Below, in pieces: positions 45,174-53,907 of a stretch of DNA of 64,000 nt. The stretch lies in the NCBI RefSeq assembly GCF_019048065.1, contig NZ_CP077291.1, positions 868,001-932,000 of the forward strand, given 5' to 3'. The DNA is from Citrobacter farmeri (GTDB lineage: Bacteria; Pseudomonadota; Gammaproteobacteria; Enterobacterales; Enterobacteriaceae). The notes below the pieces were generated by a model that did not search any database, had not been told where the DNA came from, and saw nothing but the letters and a program-made list of their open reading frames with translations. Both the position numbers and the translations under genes were made by a program. Numbering within the stretch: position 1 is the first letter of the stretch; every line of letters starts with the position of its first letter.

Positions 45174-46055
45174 TCAGGAGGCGTGAACAATTCCCATATA
45201 GCCATGAATGCCCATATACAATCCGACCAGACCGATCAACAGACTGGAAAAATAGGGGGCTTTTCTTGCCAGTGCGTTGAATCCACTCCAGCGTTTGGCA
45301 ACCTGATGAACGCTAACCGCAGCACCGACGCCGACGGTCACCAGCGTAATAGCCAGTCCCAGGCTAAAGCAGAGCACCATCGTTGCGCCGAGCGTAAAAG
45401 CTTTCAACTGGATGCAAATCAGCAATACGGTAATCGCCGCCGGGCAGGGGATCAGTCCGCCTGTCAGACCGAACAGCAAGATTTGCCCATTGGTCACCTC
45501 TTTGCCGTGAAAACGACGCTGAATATCACTGGCATGTGCGCGTTCATGGGCGTCCTGCCAGGCTTTCGATCCCTCCGCCAGTCCTGCCAGATTACCGTGG
45601 TCGTGATGATGCTCGTGCTCGTGATCGTGATGCGCATGATCATGGTGTTCGTGGTGGTCATGATGATCATGTTGATGGTCGTGCTCATCATGCTGCATCC
45701 CGGTGAGCCAGTTTCGCTCCCCCTGCCACGTCCGCCAGAACATCCATGACGCAGTGCCCAGAATAATGAACGCGGAAATGAGTTGCAGCCAGGGTTCCAC
45801 GGACTCTGCGGTAAATGCCTGACTGATATACATGCCACCGAGTGCGATCAGCCAGACCACGGCGGTATGGGATAGCGTTGCCGCGAGTCCCAGCATCACC
45901 GCCTGCTTGATCGTCCCTTTAATGGCGATGATGAATGCCGCCATCATCGTTTTCGAGTGTCCGGGTTCCAGTCCATGCAGCACACCGAGAAGAATTGCGC
46001 TGGGAATGAAAAACCACGCGTTACCTTGCTGAAGAAGTGTTGAAAATTCACCCAT
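45174..46055 (-). CDS. rcnA: RcnA, nickel/cobalt efflux protein
   Basis: A 293-residue inner membrane protein with about six membrane segments. A cytoplasmic His/Asp-rich loop (about residues 120-155, many HDH/HH repeats) binds metal. HGLEPGHSKTM in the second segment is the NiCoT/RcnA signature. It exports Ni(II) and Co(II). The start at 46055 is the usual N-terminus MGEFSTLLQQGN. It is divergent from rcnR with two RcnR operators between them. Confidence 0.95.
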   Translation of the reverse strand: MGEFSTLLQQGNAWFFIPSAILLGVLHGLEPGHSKTMMAAFIIAIKGTIKQAVMLGLAATLSHTAVVWLIALGGMYISQAFTAESVEPWLQLISAFIILGTASWMFWRTWQGERNWLTGMQHDEHDHQHDHHDHHEHHDHAHHDHEHEHHHDHGNLAGLAEGSKAWQDAHERAHASDIQRRFHGKEVTNGQILLFGLTGGLIPCPAAITVLLICIQLKAFTLGATMVLCFSLGLAITLVTVGVGAAVSVHQVAKRWSGFNALARKAPYFSSLLIGLVGLYMGIHGYMGIVHAS

Positions 46056-46090
46056 GATAATGATTCTTAGTTGCCTGTTTTGTCGGATTC

Positions 46091-46125
46091 TACTCCCCCC
46101 CAGTACCAAATACTACCCCCCAGTA
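46091..46125. promoter_or_regulatory. Two RcnR operators in the rcnA-rcnR intergenic region
   Basis: TACTCCCCCCCAGTA (46091-46105) and TACTACCCCCCAGTA (46111-46125) both match the known RcnR site TACT-G6/7-N-AGTA form (read on either strand). They sit between the divergent starts, so apo-RcnR would repress both genes until Ni(II) or Co(II) binds. Confidence 0.92.
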
Positions 46126-46174
46126 GTAGCGTAATGCTATAATCCAAAAAGATTTATGTTAATGAGGTGTTGCG

Positions 46175-46447
46175 ATGTCACATACCATCCGGGATAAACA
46201 GAAACTTAAAGCCCGAACCAGCAAAATTCAGGGGCAGGTCGTTGCGCTGAAGAAAATGCTCGACGAACCTCATGAGTGTGCCGCAGTCCTGCAACAGATC
46301 GCTGCGATACGCGGGGCAGTGAATGGATTAATGCGGGAAGTGATTAAAGGGCATCTGACCGAACATATCGTTCATCAGGGCGATGAAGAGAAGCGGGAAG
46401 AAGATCTGGACGTGGTTCTGAAGGTTCTGGACTCCTATATAAAATAG
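46175..46447 (+). CDS. rcnR: RcnR, nickel/cobalt-responsive repressor
   Basis: A 90-residue CsoR/RcnR-family all-helical repressor. Metal ligands of the family are visible: His3 (MSHTI), Cys35 (HECAAV), and His60 and His64 in the third helix region ([11 protein letters not shown]). Near-identical to E. coli RcnR. It binds the two operators upstream. Confidence 0.95.
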   Translation: MSHTIRDKQKLKARTSKIQGQVVALKKMLDEPHECAAVLQQIAAIRGAVNGLMREVIKGHLTEHIVHQGDEEKREEDLDVVLKVLDSYIK

Positions 46448-46474
46448 CCGGGAACGCAGTCCCGACTCTGTGTC

Positions 46475-46810
46475 TTAGCAATACACTACCGCCTGATTCC
46501 GCTGGGCAATATAGCGCTCAACGTGCTTATAGCCACTAATGGATTCCAGCGCATGCAGCAGGCAGCAGACCGCCCGGGCATTCGTTTGATCGGTTTCGTC
46601 TTCGCTATGACTTTGCAACGCTTCTTCACATAACCTGCGCACGGCAGGTGGAAAAGCGAGCTTTTGCAGAGAGTGCTCCAGCTCTCCGAAGGCTATCTCT
46701 TTACGTGCCGTGAAGAGCGATAGCAATACCGCACTCAGCACGCGCGTTTCTTCTTCGTAGTATCCCACTTTATATACCTTGTCCATTTCGTTCCCTGTTG
46801 TCGGACTCAT
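46475..46810 (-). CDS. Small protein of unknown function coupled to LuxR-type gene
   Basis: 111 residues if started at the ATGA overlap with the upstream LuxR-type gene, or 103 from the ATG at 46786, which has AGGGA at 5 bases. It is soluble and helical with no signal peptide. I recognise no family. Tight coupling suggests that it acts with the LuxR-type protein, perhaps as an anti-activator or cofactor; this is inference. Confidence 0.6.
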   Translation of the reverse strand: MSPTTGNEMDKVYKVGYYEEETRVLSAVLLSLFTARKEIAFGELEHSLQKLAFPPAVRRLCEEALQSHSEDETDQTNARAVCCLLHALESISGYKHVERYIAQRNQAVVYC

Positions 46811-47508
46811 CTGCGTCTATGCAAATGCACTGCTGTACCATCCGTTTCTTTCAGCAACAGCGGATAAGATGACTTATCGCCAGAGACCGGATGCGAGTGA
46901 ATAAACAACGAATTGATTCGTCCACCCATTCTTTTCTCAATTCTTTGCTTGTAGGCGTAGACGCTGCGGATATCCATACCCAACAGTTGAGCGATCTGGT
47001 GCGGATTACTGCCTGCAACCATATGGCCCAGGATGGTGAACTCCATCTGCGTCAACGTATTCCCTTTGGTGAACGACAAATGCCGCCCGATGAACACCTG
47101 CCTGATCTTCTCATTGGCAACATCCAGTCCGTCATCGTGGTAAATGATGGCGGAAATCGCAGGATGCTTTTTACGCCAGTAGTTGGCGAGCGACTGCATG
47201 TTACGATCGCTTATCAGAATAATGCCCATGCGTGTACTTGCGAGATATTCTATCCACTCTATATCCAGAAACAGGCGTAAAAAGCTGATAGAAAAATCCA
47301 CAAAAATATAGCCACTAAGCCTGGCGTTGTGATTATTATTTAGAATCCCTTCAATTACCCCTTTATTAAAATAAATGCTTTCTTCTGGCCACATGCAAAA
47401 ACAAGCATTGGCACAATACTGTAAGCGGGGTGATTTTTCGGGCATTATTTTACAATGCAAGGTACAACTGCTGCATGTCAAATTCTTTAATTTAACGTCC
47501 AGCCCCAT
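46807..47508 (-). CDS. LuxR-type regulator with cysteine-rich N-terminus
   Basis: A 233-residue protein. The start at 47508 is chosen for a strong GGGAGG site 7 bases upstream; ATGs at 47541 and 47568 are weaker. Residues 12-38 carry six cysteines (pattern C-x2-C-x3-C-x12-C-x3-C-x-C), a possible metal or Fe-S site. Residues about 40-150 are receiver-like. The LuxR HTH is near residues 150-205 (LTQMEFTILGHMVAGSNPHQIAQLLGM, cited by position; ends VYAYKQRIEKRMGG). E. coli yqeH, another LuxR-type gene, is found near yqeG; orthology is uncertain. Confidence 0.75.
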   Translation of the reverse strand: MGLDVKLKNLTCSSCTLHCKIMPEKSPRLQYCANACFCMWPEESIYFNKGVIEGILNNNHNARLSGYIFVDFSISFLRLFLDIEWIEYLASTRMGIILISDRNMQSLANYWRKKHPAISAIIYHDDGLDVANEKIRQVFIGRHLSFTKGNTLTQMEFTILGHMVAGSNPHQIAQLLGMDIRSVYAYKQRIEKRMGGRINSLFIHSHPVSGDKSSYPLLLKETDGTAVHLHRRR

Positions 47509-47568
47509 ATTGAGAGCCTCCCTATCCGTAGATGATTTCATAATTTCATCCGTTTTAAAACATGTCAA

Positions 47569-48100
47569 TACTCTACAAAATGCAACTTTGATAGTGAGGA
47601 AATCCTAAAATTTAGTTATTGCTATTATTCCTAATCGCATTTTTTTTTAGGCTATTATCTCTGTATCAATTCAGGTTTCTATCGGGGTCGTTGTCCGGCA
47701 GGCAAAGTATGAAAAAACGCCTCCAGGAATTTTGTAACAACCACCAGGAAAATCTATATTGCAAAAATGTTTAAAATTTATCGCTAAATGGCATTAATAG
47801 CAAAAAGTTGATCTTATGTTAAATTGTCTGAAACAATTGTAACAATGCCTTGTCTTTTATTAAGTAATACTATTTATCTGTTTGTCCGTTTTTTAAACGT
47901 GAAACAATAATAATGTGTGCTGAGTGATAACGCATCTAAAATGGTCTTAATTAAGAATAGATGATCTTTTTCAGATAGAAGTGTATTGATTTATAAGAAT
48001 TTTTATTTTTGAGCTATGATCATACTGACATATCTATTATATATTTGGTGATCTCTGTATAAGATTTTTGTAGCATGAGATTCATCATGTAAATGCGAGA
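47569..48100. other. AT-rich divergent region between LuxR-type and ToxR-like genes
   Basis: Very AT-rich region (532 bases up to the next start) with no supported gene. It should hold promoters for both flanking regulators and is the type of sequence usually bound by H-NS. A partly symmetric ACATAT-rich stretch near 48028-48045 recalls the palindrome upstream of the other ToxR-like gene. Confidence 0.4.
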
Positions 48101-48907
48101 ATGCACACAGTGCCTGAGAAGTACACACACACAACATTATACACAATTAATAACCTGGTTGATTTTCACCCGGGTGACAGAACGCTGACGAATAAAAATA
48201 CGCAAAAAACAGTCATTCTTCAAAACCCTGCGAGTTTCATACTTTTATATCTCCTTACTCATTGTGGGGTTGTTATTCCGCAAACTCAGCTCGTAGAGGT
48301 GGGCTGGGGGGATAAAAACACTATCACTTCAGTCAATACGTTATATCAGACGGTGCTCATACTCAGAAATGCGTTAACCGAAGTCGGGTTGCCGCGCGAT
48401 CTGATTAAAACCATTGCCCGTCGCGGTATGATGATGACAGCGGAAATTGAACGTACGGAGACGGAATCGGTTGATTATGTGGAGGAGTGCGAGATCGGTG
48501 AGGAGGAGCCTACACCGCCTGTGCTGAAGGCGACTCAGTCCAAAATGCGGGCTTCAAGAGAAACGCTAATGATGGGGGTCATTTTACTGTCGGTATTGCT
48601 GGTCGGTGTCGGCCTTTCTTTTGGCCTGTTATATCCGACGGCTGAATCGCTGTTTTCTACCTATACCATTATTGATACTACCTCCTTTTCATCCTGTACC
48701 CTGTTACTGAAAGGCAATAGTACACTAAATACTCGCTATGCAACTTTTCTGACGAGGCATCCGGATATCTGCCAGAGTCACAAATATGTGTATCTCTCGG
48801 GAATGAATAGCGCGAAAAATATTGCGGCAGTTGCCTGTCAGTTTGATGTAAGGGAATATCCTCAGACAAAATGTACGACATGGTACTCAATTAATGATAA
48901 AAATTAA
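48101..48907 (+). CDS. ToxR/CadC-type membrane-anchored winged-HTH regulator (pair 2, YqeI-like)
   Basis: A 268-residue protein with an N-terminal winged HTH (residues about 15-115, SVNTLYQTVLILRNAL helix and wing ending IARRGMMM), an acidic linker, a membrane segment at about 156-178 and a periplasmic domain with four cysteines (199, 224, 246, 258). The last two spacings (22 and 12) equal those of the ToxR-like protein at 27511-28359. It precedes a ToxS-like partner with a 14-base overlap. E. coli yqeI-yqeJ lie near yqeG and have similar sizes, so this pair is probably their counterpart. Targets unknown. Confidence 0.8.
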   Translation: MHTVPEKYTHTTLYTINNLVDFHPGDRTLTNKNTQKTVILQNPASFILLYLLTHCGVVIPQTQLVEVGWGDKNTITSVNTLYQTVLILRNALTEVGLPRDLIKTIARRGMMMTAEIERTETESVDYVEECEIGEEEPTPPVLKATQSKMRASRETLMMGVILLSVLLVGVGLSFGLLYPTAESLFSTYTIIDTTSFSSCTLLLKGNSTLNTRYATFLTRHPDICQSHKYVYLSGMNSAKNIAAVACQFDVREYPQTKCTTWYSINDKN

Positions 48908-49364
48908 AATAGTAGTATTCATTTTACTGGCTGTAGTAGTGATATTGTCAGGCGCAGGTTACTGGTATTCGCATAAGGGAAAAAGTGGAATTGATTGCCG
49001 GGGGCGAGTGGTATGGGAAGTTAATGATGAGGAGTTCCGGGGAGACGTTGCCTACCAGATGCATAATAATCAGGGGATAGTGACCATCACCGGTGATTTG
49101 CATACGCCGGAAGCGAATAATTATAAAATTAGCCGGATTATCTATTTCACTTATTATACGGTGCGGGACAACTATATTATTCGATCCAATAATCTCGTGC
49201 GGTTTCCGAGTGATAATTTAGAGGCGCAAAAAGGATACCGGTCGCTGCCCACGATCTATCTCTCAGAGCACGCTTCTTTCTCGCTATTGATAAAACGTTA
49301 TCGGGAAGGGTGGGCCTTTACCACGGTTGGCGCTCCCTCGCTGCTATGCCGCAGTAGTGAGTAA
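48894..49364 (+). CDS. ToxS-like membrane-anchored periplasmic partner protein (pair 2, YqeJ-like)
   Basis: A 156-residue protein with one N-terminal membrane segment (residues 4-24) and a periplasmic domain with two cysteines, Cys35 and Cys152. NNQGIVTITG and the SLLC tail match the partner protein of pair 1 (NQNGIVAVSG, LLYC). Translation is coupled to the upstream regulator by overlap. It probably stabilises or modulates that regulator, by analogy with ToxS and PsaF. Confidence 0.68.
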   Translation: MIKIKIVVFILLAVVVILSGAGYWYSHKGKSGIDCRGRVVWEVNDEEFRGDVAYQMHNNQGIVTITGDLHTPEANNYKISRIIYFTYYTVRDNYIIRSNNLVRFPSDNLEAQKGYRSLPTIYLSEHASFSLLIKRYREGWAFTTVGAPSLLCRSSE

Positions 49365-49386
49365 ACGGCCCGGACGAGCCGTTTAC
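49361..49386. terminator. Bidirectional terminator between YqeJ-like gene and yqeG
   Basis: 9-bp arms GTAAACGGC (49361-49369) and GCCGTTTAC (49378-49386) lie between two convergent genes; the first arm contains the stop codon of the upstream gene. No long T-run is seen on either side. Confidence 0.6.
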
Positions 49387-49393
49387 TTCAGTA

Positions 49394-50623
49394 TTAGGCG
49401 AGGAACATCACGGACACGCAAAGCAGGCCGACAATCAGGGTGATCAGATTACCAGGTGAGCGATGCGGTTTTAACGCCGGGATCAGATATGTCGACAGGG
49501 TCGGCATAATGAACAAAATCATGGCGATGAGCGGTCCGCTGATGGCGTAAATCATTGAGATCGCATTCGGGTTGATGCAGCAGACAATAAAGGTAATAGC
49601 TGACACCAGCATGATGGACAGAGCACGGTTAAAGGCCCGACTTTTCTTCACCCCAACCTGTTGCAGGCCGGTTTTGACCACCTCGGTAGCCCCTTCGATG
49701 ACGCCAAAGTAGGTGCCGAGAAAGGATTTCGACATCGCCACAACGGCGACGATGATACCCGAAATCGAGAGCCACGCCGGGGCGGCAGGCATCATGGATA
49801 AGGCCGAGAGAATGGTGACGCCTTCATTTTTAGCGGCTTCAATGTACGAAGGTGGAATCGATAACAGGCAGCTAAAGACGAAGAACAGCACGCTTAAGCA
49901 GATGATCAGATAGGCTACCTTCATGATTTTTTTGCATTTACCCATGGCCTGCTCGCCATATTTCTCACGCCTGTCGATGGCAAACGTGGAGATAATAGGC
50001 GTATGGCTAAAAGCAAAAACCATCACCGGAATCGATATCCATACCTGATGAAGGGTGTGCTGATCGAACGTCATTTGTTCCGTGAGCAACGAAGGTTGCC
50101 AACTGCCGGTCAGATACAGCGAGAGAAATAAGAAGTAGGCGATCAGAGGGAACACCAGAAAGCCCATCACACGAATGGTGGCATGACGGCCCATCAGGAA
50201 AATCAGGTTCAGGATTAACACCACGCCGAGGCTGACCGCCATGCGGATGCTCAGGTTAATCTCAAGATACCGGGCTAACTGCTCCGTCAGGGAGTTGGTT
50301 ATGGCGACGGCATAAATCAGCACCACAACAAAAAAAGCAACAAAGTACAGCGTGGTGATGAGGCTGCCGATCTTCTTACCGTAATAGTGCGTAACCGCGC
50401 CGGTGATCCCTTCTCCCGCGGAGGTTTTAGACGAGAGAATGAACTGACATAAGGCTTTATGCGGCCAGTAGGTGAGCGGCCAGGCGACCAGGGCTGTGAC
50501 AAACAAGACAATCGCGCCCGCGGAGCCAAGCTGGATGGGGAGAAACAGGGTCCCTGCGCCCACCGCAGTTCCATATAACGCAAAACTCCAGAGCGTTTCT
50601 TCTTTTGACCAAATTTTCGACAT
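49394..50623 (-). CDS. yqeG: YqeG, HAAAP-family amino acid transporter
   Basis: A 409-residue inner membrane protein with about eleven membrane segments of the hydroxy/aromatic amino acid permease family (SdaC/TdcC-like). The N-terminus KEETLWSFALYGTAVGAGTLFLP is typical (the conserved part is GTAVGAGTLFLP). E. coli YqeG is the same length and has been linked to serine/threonine transport. Its place next to yqeF-side genes matches E. coli, although its neighbours differ in direction. Confidence 0.92.
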   Translation of the reverse strand: MSKIWSKEETLWSFALYGTAVGAGTLFLPIQLGSAGAIVLFVTALVAWPLTYWPHKALCQFILSSKTSAGEGITGAVTHYYGKKIGSLITTLYFVAFFVVVLIYAVAITNSLTEQLARYLEINLSIRMAVSLGVVLILNLIFLMGRHATIRVMGFLVFPLIAYFLFLSLYLTGSWQPSLLTEQMTFDQHTLHQVWISIPVMVFAFSHTPIISTFAIDRREKYGEQAMGKCKKIMKVAYLIICLSVLFFVFSCLLSIPPSYIEAAKNEGVTILSALSMMPAAPAWLSISGIIVAVVAMSKSFLGTYFGVIEGATEVVKTGLQQVGVKKSRAFNRALSIMLVSAITFIVCCINPNAISMIYAISGPLIAMILFIMPTLSTYLIPALKPHRSPGNLITLIVGLLCVSVMFLA

Positions 50624-50765
50624 TTCTTGAACGTATCAACTATAAAATAAACAAAAAGAAGCGCAATTTACCATAAATGAGCGGGTGGGCGTGAGGACTG
50701 AACGGGAGAAGGGGTGGCAACGGGCCTTGCCGGAACCGTATCGATTCCGGCAAACGTCTGAATTA

Positions 50766-51221
50766 TCAGGCGGTCACGCGCTGTTCGCGACGCTTCACAA
50801 CGCGTATGCGTAACGTGTCATAGGCCCAGTTGTAGAACATGGTGTAGGGCAGGAAGAACAGGAAGAAGCCAATCTCCAGCGTAAAGGCCTGAATCAGGCT
50901 GACGTTCAACACGTACGCCACGATACTCACGCCGATGACAATAAAGCCGCTTTCAAACCCCAGCGCATGAAACGCACGCACTTTCGCTGTTCGCTTCACC
51001 AGATGTGAAGGCCAGAAACGGTCAAACAGCGCGTTGTAGATGATGTTCCAGATCATCGCCGTGGTCGCCAGCAGGATCGTCAGTCCGCCCATTTCCAGTA
51101 CCGATCGCTGCATCAACCAGGCCGTAGTCGGTGCCAGGATCGCCGTGGCAATCCCTTCAAAACAGACAGCGTGGAAAACACGCTCCAGTAACGAACGACG
51201 TTGAACCGCATTGTGTTGCAT
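50766..51221 (-). CDS. PACE-family multidrug efflux protein (AceI-like)
   Basis: A 151-residue membrane protein with four segments in two tandem bacterial transmembrane pair (BTP) repeats: RVFHAVCFEGIATAIL in the first and RAFHALGFESGFIVIG in the second, each with the conserved acidic residue. PACE proteins export chlorhexidine, acriflavine and perhaps polyamines using a proton gradient. It is divergent from a LysR-type gene, the usual arrangement. E. coli K-12 lacks it here. Confidence 0.92.
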   Translation of the reverse strand: MQHNAVQRRSLLERVFHAVCFEGIATAILAPTTAWLMQRSVLEMGGLTILLATTAMIWNIIYNALFDRFWPSHLVKRTAKVRAFHALGFESGFIVIGVSIVAYVLNVSLIQAFTLEIGFFLFFLPYTMFYNWAYDTLRIRVVKRREQRVTA

Positions 51222-51322
51222 AACTTACCTTTCTTAAAAACGCCCGGATCACGGAATAGGGGGCATTTTATCGTTTTATATGATATCTAAAAGATAGTAT
51301 CCATCGATAAAGTAGATAGTTC

Positions 51323-52198
51323 ATGCGTTATTCACCTGAAGCCTTAACCGCCTTTGTCGAGACGGTTTCCTGTGGTTCCTTCTCGGCCGCGGCTCGCCGA
51401 CTGCGTAAAAGCCAATCCACTATCAGCACGGCGATCGCCCACCTTGAAGCCGATCTTGGCGTTCAACTTTTTGATCGTTCCTCGCGTCAACCGGTGCTGA
51501 CAGAAGAAGGAAAGAAAGTACTCAGCTACGTTCAGGCGATTCTGTCGGCCAGCGAGCGTCTTGATGAGGTGGCGCTTTCGCTGTCTGGCGAAACCGAAGC
51601 GCGCCTGACGTTTGTGCTCTCAGACACCCTGCACCCCGATGTGCTGGAGGAACTGATGGTGCAGTTTGATCGCCAGTTTCCGCATACCGAGTTTGAGTGC
51701 CTGATTGGTGAAGATGTCGACGTCATCGATCTGCTGCAAAAAGAGCGTGCGCAGGTCGGTTTGATTGAAGCCAGAGACCACTATCCCACCGATATTGGTG
51801 CGACGCGCTTGCCGATGCAGACGTGGATGGGACTCTATGTCGCCGCTTCCCATCCCCTAGCGAAAGCGAAAAAACTGCAGTGGGATCAGTTGCACACCTG
51901 GCGTGAGTTACGCCTTAACACCTACATCGATCATGGTGCTCAGCTTGCCCGTGGTCCGGTGTGGTCCGCGCCGAACTATTTGCTGTTGTTGAGTATGGCT
52001 GTACAGGGTTTTGGCTGGTGTGCGCTTCCCTGTGCGTTGGTGGAGGAGTTCGCGGCGGAAAAACCGCTGGTGCAACTGGACATACCGGGGTGGCCCAAAG
52101 CCATTGCGATCGATCTGCTCTGGAGTAAAAAATCACCGCCCGGCGCGGCAGGGAGCTGGTTGAGATACCATTTACAGCAAGGCCGTGTCCCTGGCTGA
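51323..52198 (+). CDS. LysR-family regulator, divergent from PACE gene
   Basis: A 291-residue LTTR with N-terminal HTH (FVETVSCGSFSAAARRLR, KSQSTISTAIAHLEADLG) and effector domain. Divergence from the PACE gene over 101 bases indicates that it probably regulates the efflux gene. The ribosome site is weak. The inducer is unknown. Confidence 0.88.
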   Translation: MRYSPEALTAFVETVSCGSFSAAARRLRKSQSTISTAIAHLEADLGVQLFDRSSRQPVLTEEGKKVLSYVQAILSASERLDEVALSLSGETEARLTFVLSDTLHPDVLEELMVQFDRQFPHTEFECLIGEDVDVIDLLQKERAQVGLIEARDHYPTDIGATRLPMQTWMGLYVAASHPLAKAKKLQWDQLHTWRELRLNTYIDHGAQLARGPVWSAPNYLLLLSMAVQGFGWCALPCALVEEFAAEKPLVQLDIPGWPKAIAIDLLWSKKSPPGAAGSWLRYHLQQGRVPG

Positions 52199-52309
52199 GG
52201 GGCGTTATAACGATTTCCTTTGTGATAAAACTCACTTTTCTTAAACAATCAGGATAACTATTTTTAACAATCCTCTACTATTGCGGTGTTATTTTGCGCT
52301 GAGGTCGTA

Positions 52310-53488
52310 ATGAAAGAGGTGGTGATTGTCGGGGCGTTGCGTACGCCAATTGGTTGTTTTCAGGGGACGCTGGCGCGTCATTCTGCCGTTGAATTGGGCA
52401 GTATGGTGGTCAAAGCGTTAATTGAAAGCAGCGGCGTGAATGCACATGCCGTTGATGAAGTGATCCTCGGGCAGGTGCTGACGGCGGGGGCGGGGCAAAA
52501 CCCGGCGCGTCAGTCTGCAATTAAGGGAGGATTACCGAACACCGTTTCTGCTATCACTATTAACGACGTTTGTGGTTCCGGGCTGAAAGCGCTGCATCTC
52601 GCCACGCAGGCGATCCAGTGTGGCGAAGCGGACATCGTGATTGCCGGCGGGCAAGAGAATATGAGTCGTGCGCCGCATGTTCTCACCGACAGTCGAACCG
52701 GCGCACAGTTGGGCAACAGCCAGCTCGTCGACAGCCTGGTGCACGACGGCCTGTGGGATGCCTTCAATGATTACCACATGGGGGTGACCGCCGAAAATCT
52801 GGCGCGTGAATACGGCATCAGCCGGGAACTGCAGGATGCGTATGCCCTCAGTTCGCAGCAAAAGGCGCGCGCGGCCATTGATGCCGGTCGCTTTAAAGCG
52901 GAAATTGTTCCGGTTGCCACCCAGCGTAATGGGCAAACCGTGATGATTGATACCGACGAGCAGCCGCGAACCGATGCCAGCGCAGAAGGTCTGGCGCGGC
53001 TTGATCCGGCCTTTGAACTGTCAGGGTCGGTGACCGCCGGCAATGCTTCTTCTATTAATGATGGTGCGGCGGCGGTGATGATGATGAGCGAGACCAAAGC
53101 GCAGGAGCTGAATTTGCCTGTGCTGGCGCGCATCCGCGCCTTTGCCAGCGTCGGTGTGGATCCTGCGCTGATGGGGATTGCTCCTGTATATGCCACTCGA
53201 CGCTGCCTGGAGCGGGTCGGCTGGCAGTTGGCCGATGTGGATCTCATTGAAGCGAATGAGGCGTTTGCCGCCCAGGCGCTTTCCGTGGGCAAAATGCTGG
53301 AGTGGGACGAACGTCGGGTGAACGTCAACGGGGGGGCGATTGCCCTTGGGCATCCGATTGGTGCTTCCGGCTGTCGTATTCTGGTTTCTTTGGTTCACGA
53401 AATGGTTAAACGCAATGCCCGCAAAGGCCTGGCGACGCTGTGCATTGGCGGTGGGCAAGGCGTGGCATTAGCCATCGAACGTGATTAA
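52310..53488 (+). CDS. yqeF: YqeF, acetyl-CoA acetyltransferase (thiolase)
   Basis: A 392-residue thiolase. The catalytic set is visible: the acyl-binding Cys in NDVCGSGLKAL, His in LGHPIGASGCR and the second Cys in the same motif; NEAFAAQ is also conserved. The enzyme interconverts two acetyl-CoA and acetoacetyl-CoA. The start at 52310 follows GAGG by 5 bases. It occupies the same place beside kduI as in E. coli. Confidence 0.94.
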   Translation: MKEVVIVGALRTPIGCFQGTLARHSAVELGSMVVKALIESSGVNAHAVDEVILGQVLTAGAGQNPARQSAIKGGLPNTVSAITINDVCGSGLKALHLATQAIQCGEADIVIAGGQENMSRAPHVLTDSRTGAQLGNSQLVDSLVHDGLWDAFNDYHMGVTAENLAREYGISRELQDAYALSSQQKARAAIDAGRFKAEIVPVATQRNGQTVMIDTDEQPRTDASAEGLARLDPAFELSGSVTAGNASSINDGAAAVMMMSETKAQELNLPVLARIRAFASVGVDPALMGIAPVYATRRCLERVGWQLADVDLIEANEAFAAQALSVGKMLEWDERRVNVNGGAIALGHPIGASGCRILVSLVHEMVKRNARKGLATLCIGGGQGVALAIERD

Positions 53489-53907
53489 CGCTTCTTTTCC
53501 TCTCCCTCTCTGTCTTTCAATCCTGTTCATACCCGTTATGCCGCGCGATAAATCTCCACGGCATAACGGCATTGTGCTGTGCATTCCCTCCGATTTTAGC
53601 GCCGGGTAGATGAACTAAACGAATGAACTTACCGCGGTTTGCCCGGGCGTCGTGGTATCGAAGACTCAGGGTTTAATCCTATTCCCTTGTTTTACTATAC
53701 GATTTTTCTCCCTCACTTAATCATGGGATGAATCGACCGTGATCGAAATTACACTTTTGACAATAAGACGCAGAAAAAGTGAAACGATGTTTTATTTGTA
53801 ATTGAAAACGGGTTCCTGGAAGACTATCATGGGCGCATAAAGTAAAACGGAACAGCGTTTCGCTCTCCGTTGAGAAATTCCCGCTCAGTACATCACTGGA
53901 GGTAAAT
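53489..53907. promoter_or_regulatory. kduI upstream control region with hairpin, CRP-like and KdgR-like sites
   Basis: A 10-bp inverted repeat (CGTTATGCCG 53534-53543, CGGCATAACG 53559-53568) may end yqeF transcription. CGTGA-N6-TTACA at 53738-53753 is a good CRP candidate. A dyad with GAAAC and GTTTTA halves at 53776-53797 matches the KdgR box form. The E. coli kduID operon is controlled by KdgR and CRP. Confidence 0.7.

Noticed and set aside
45009..45749. 246-codon + strand open frame opposite rcnA
   Set aside because: It is the antisense of the RcnA His-rich region and has no ribosome site; its composition mirrors the His codons.
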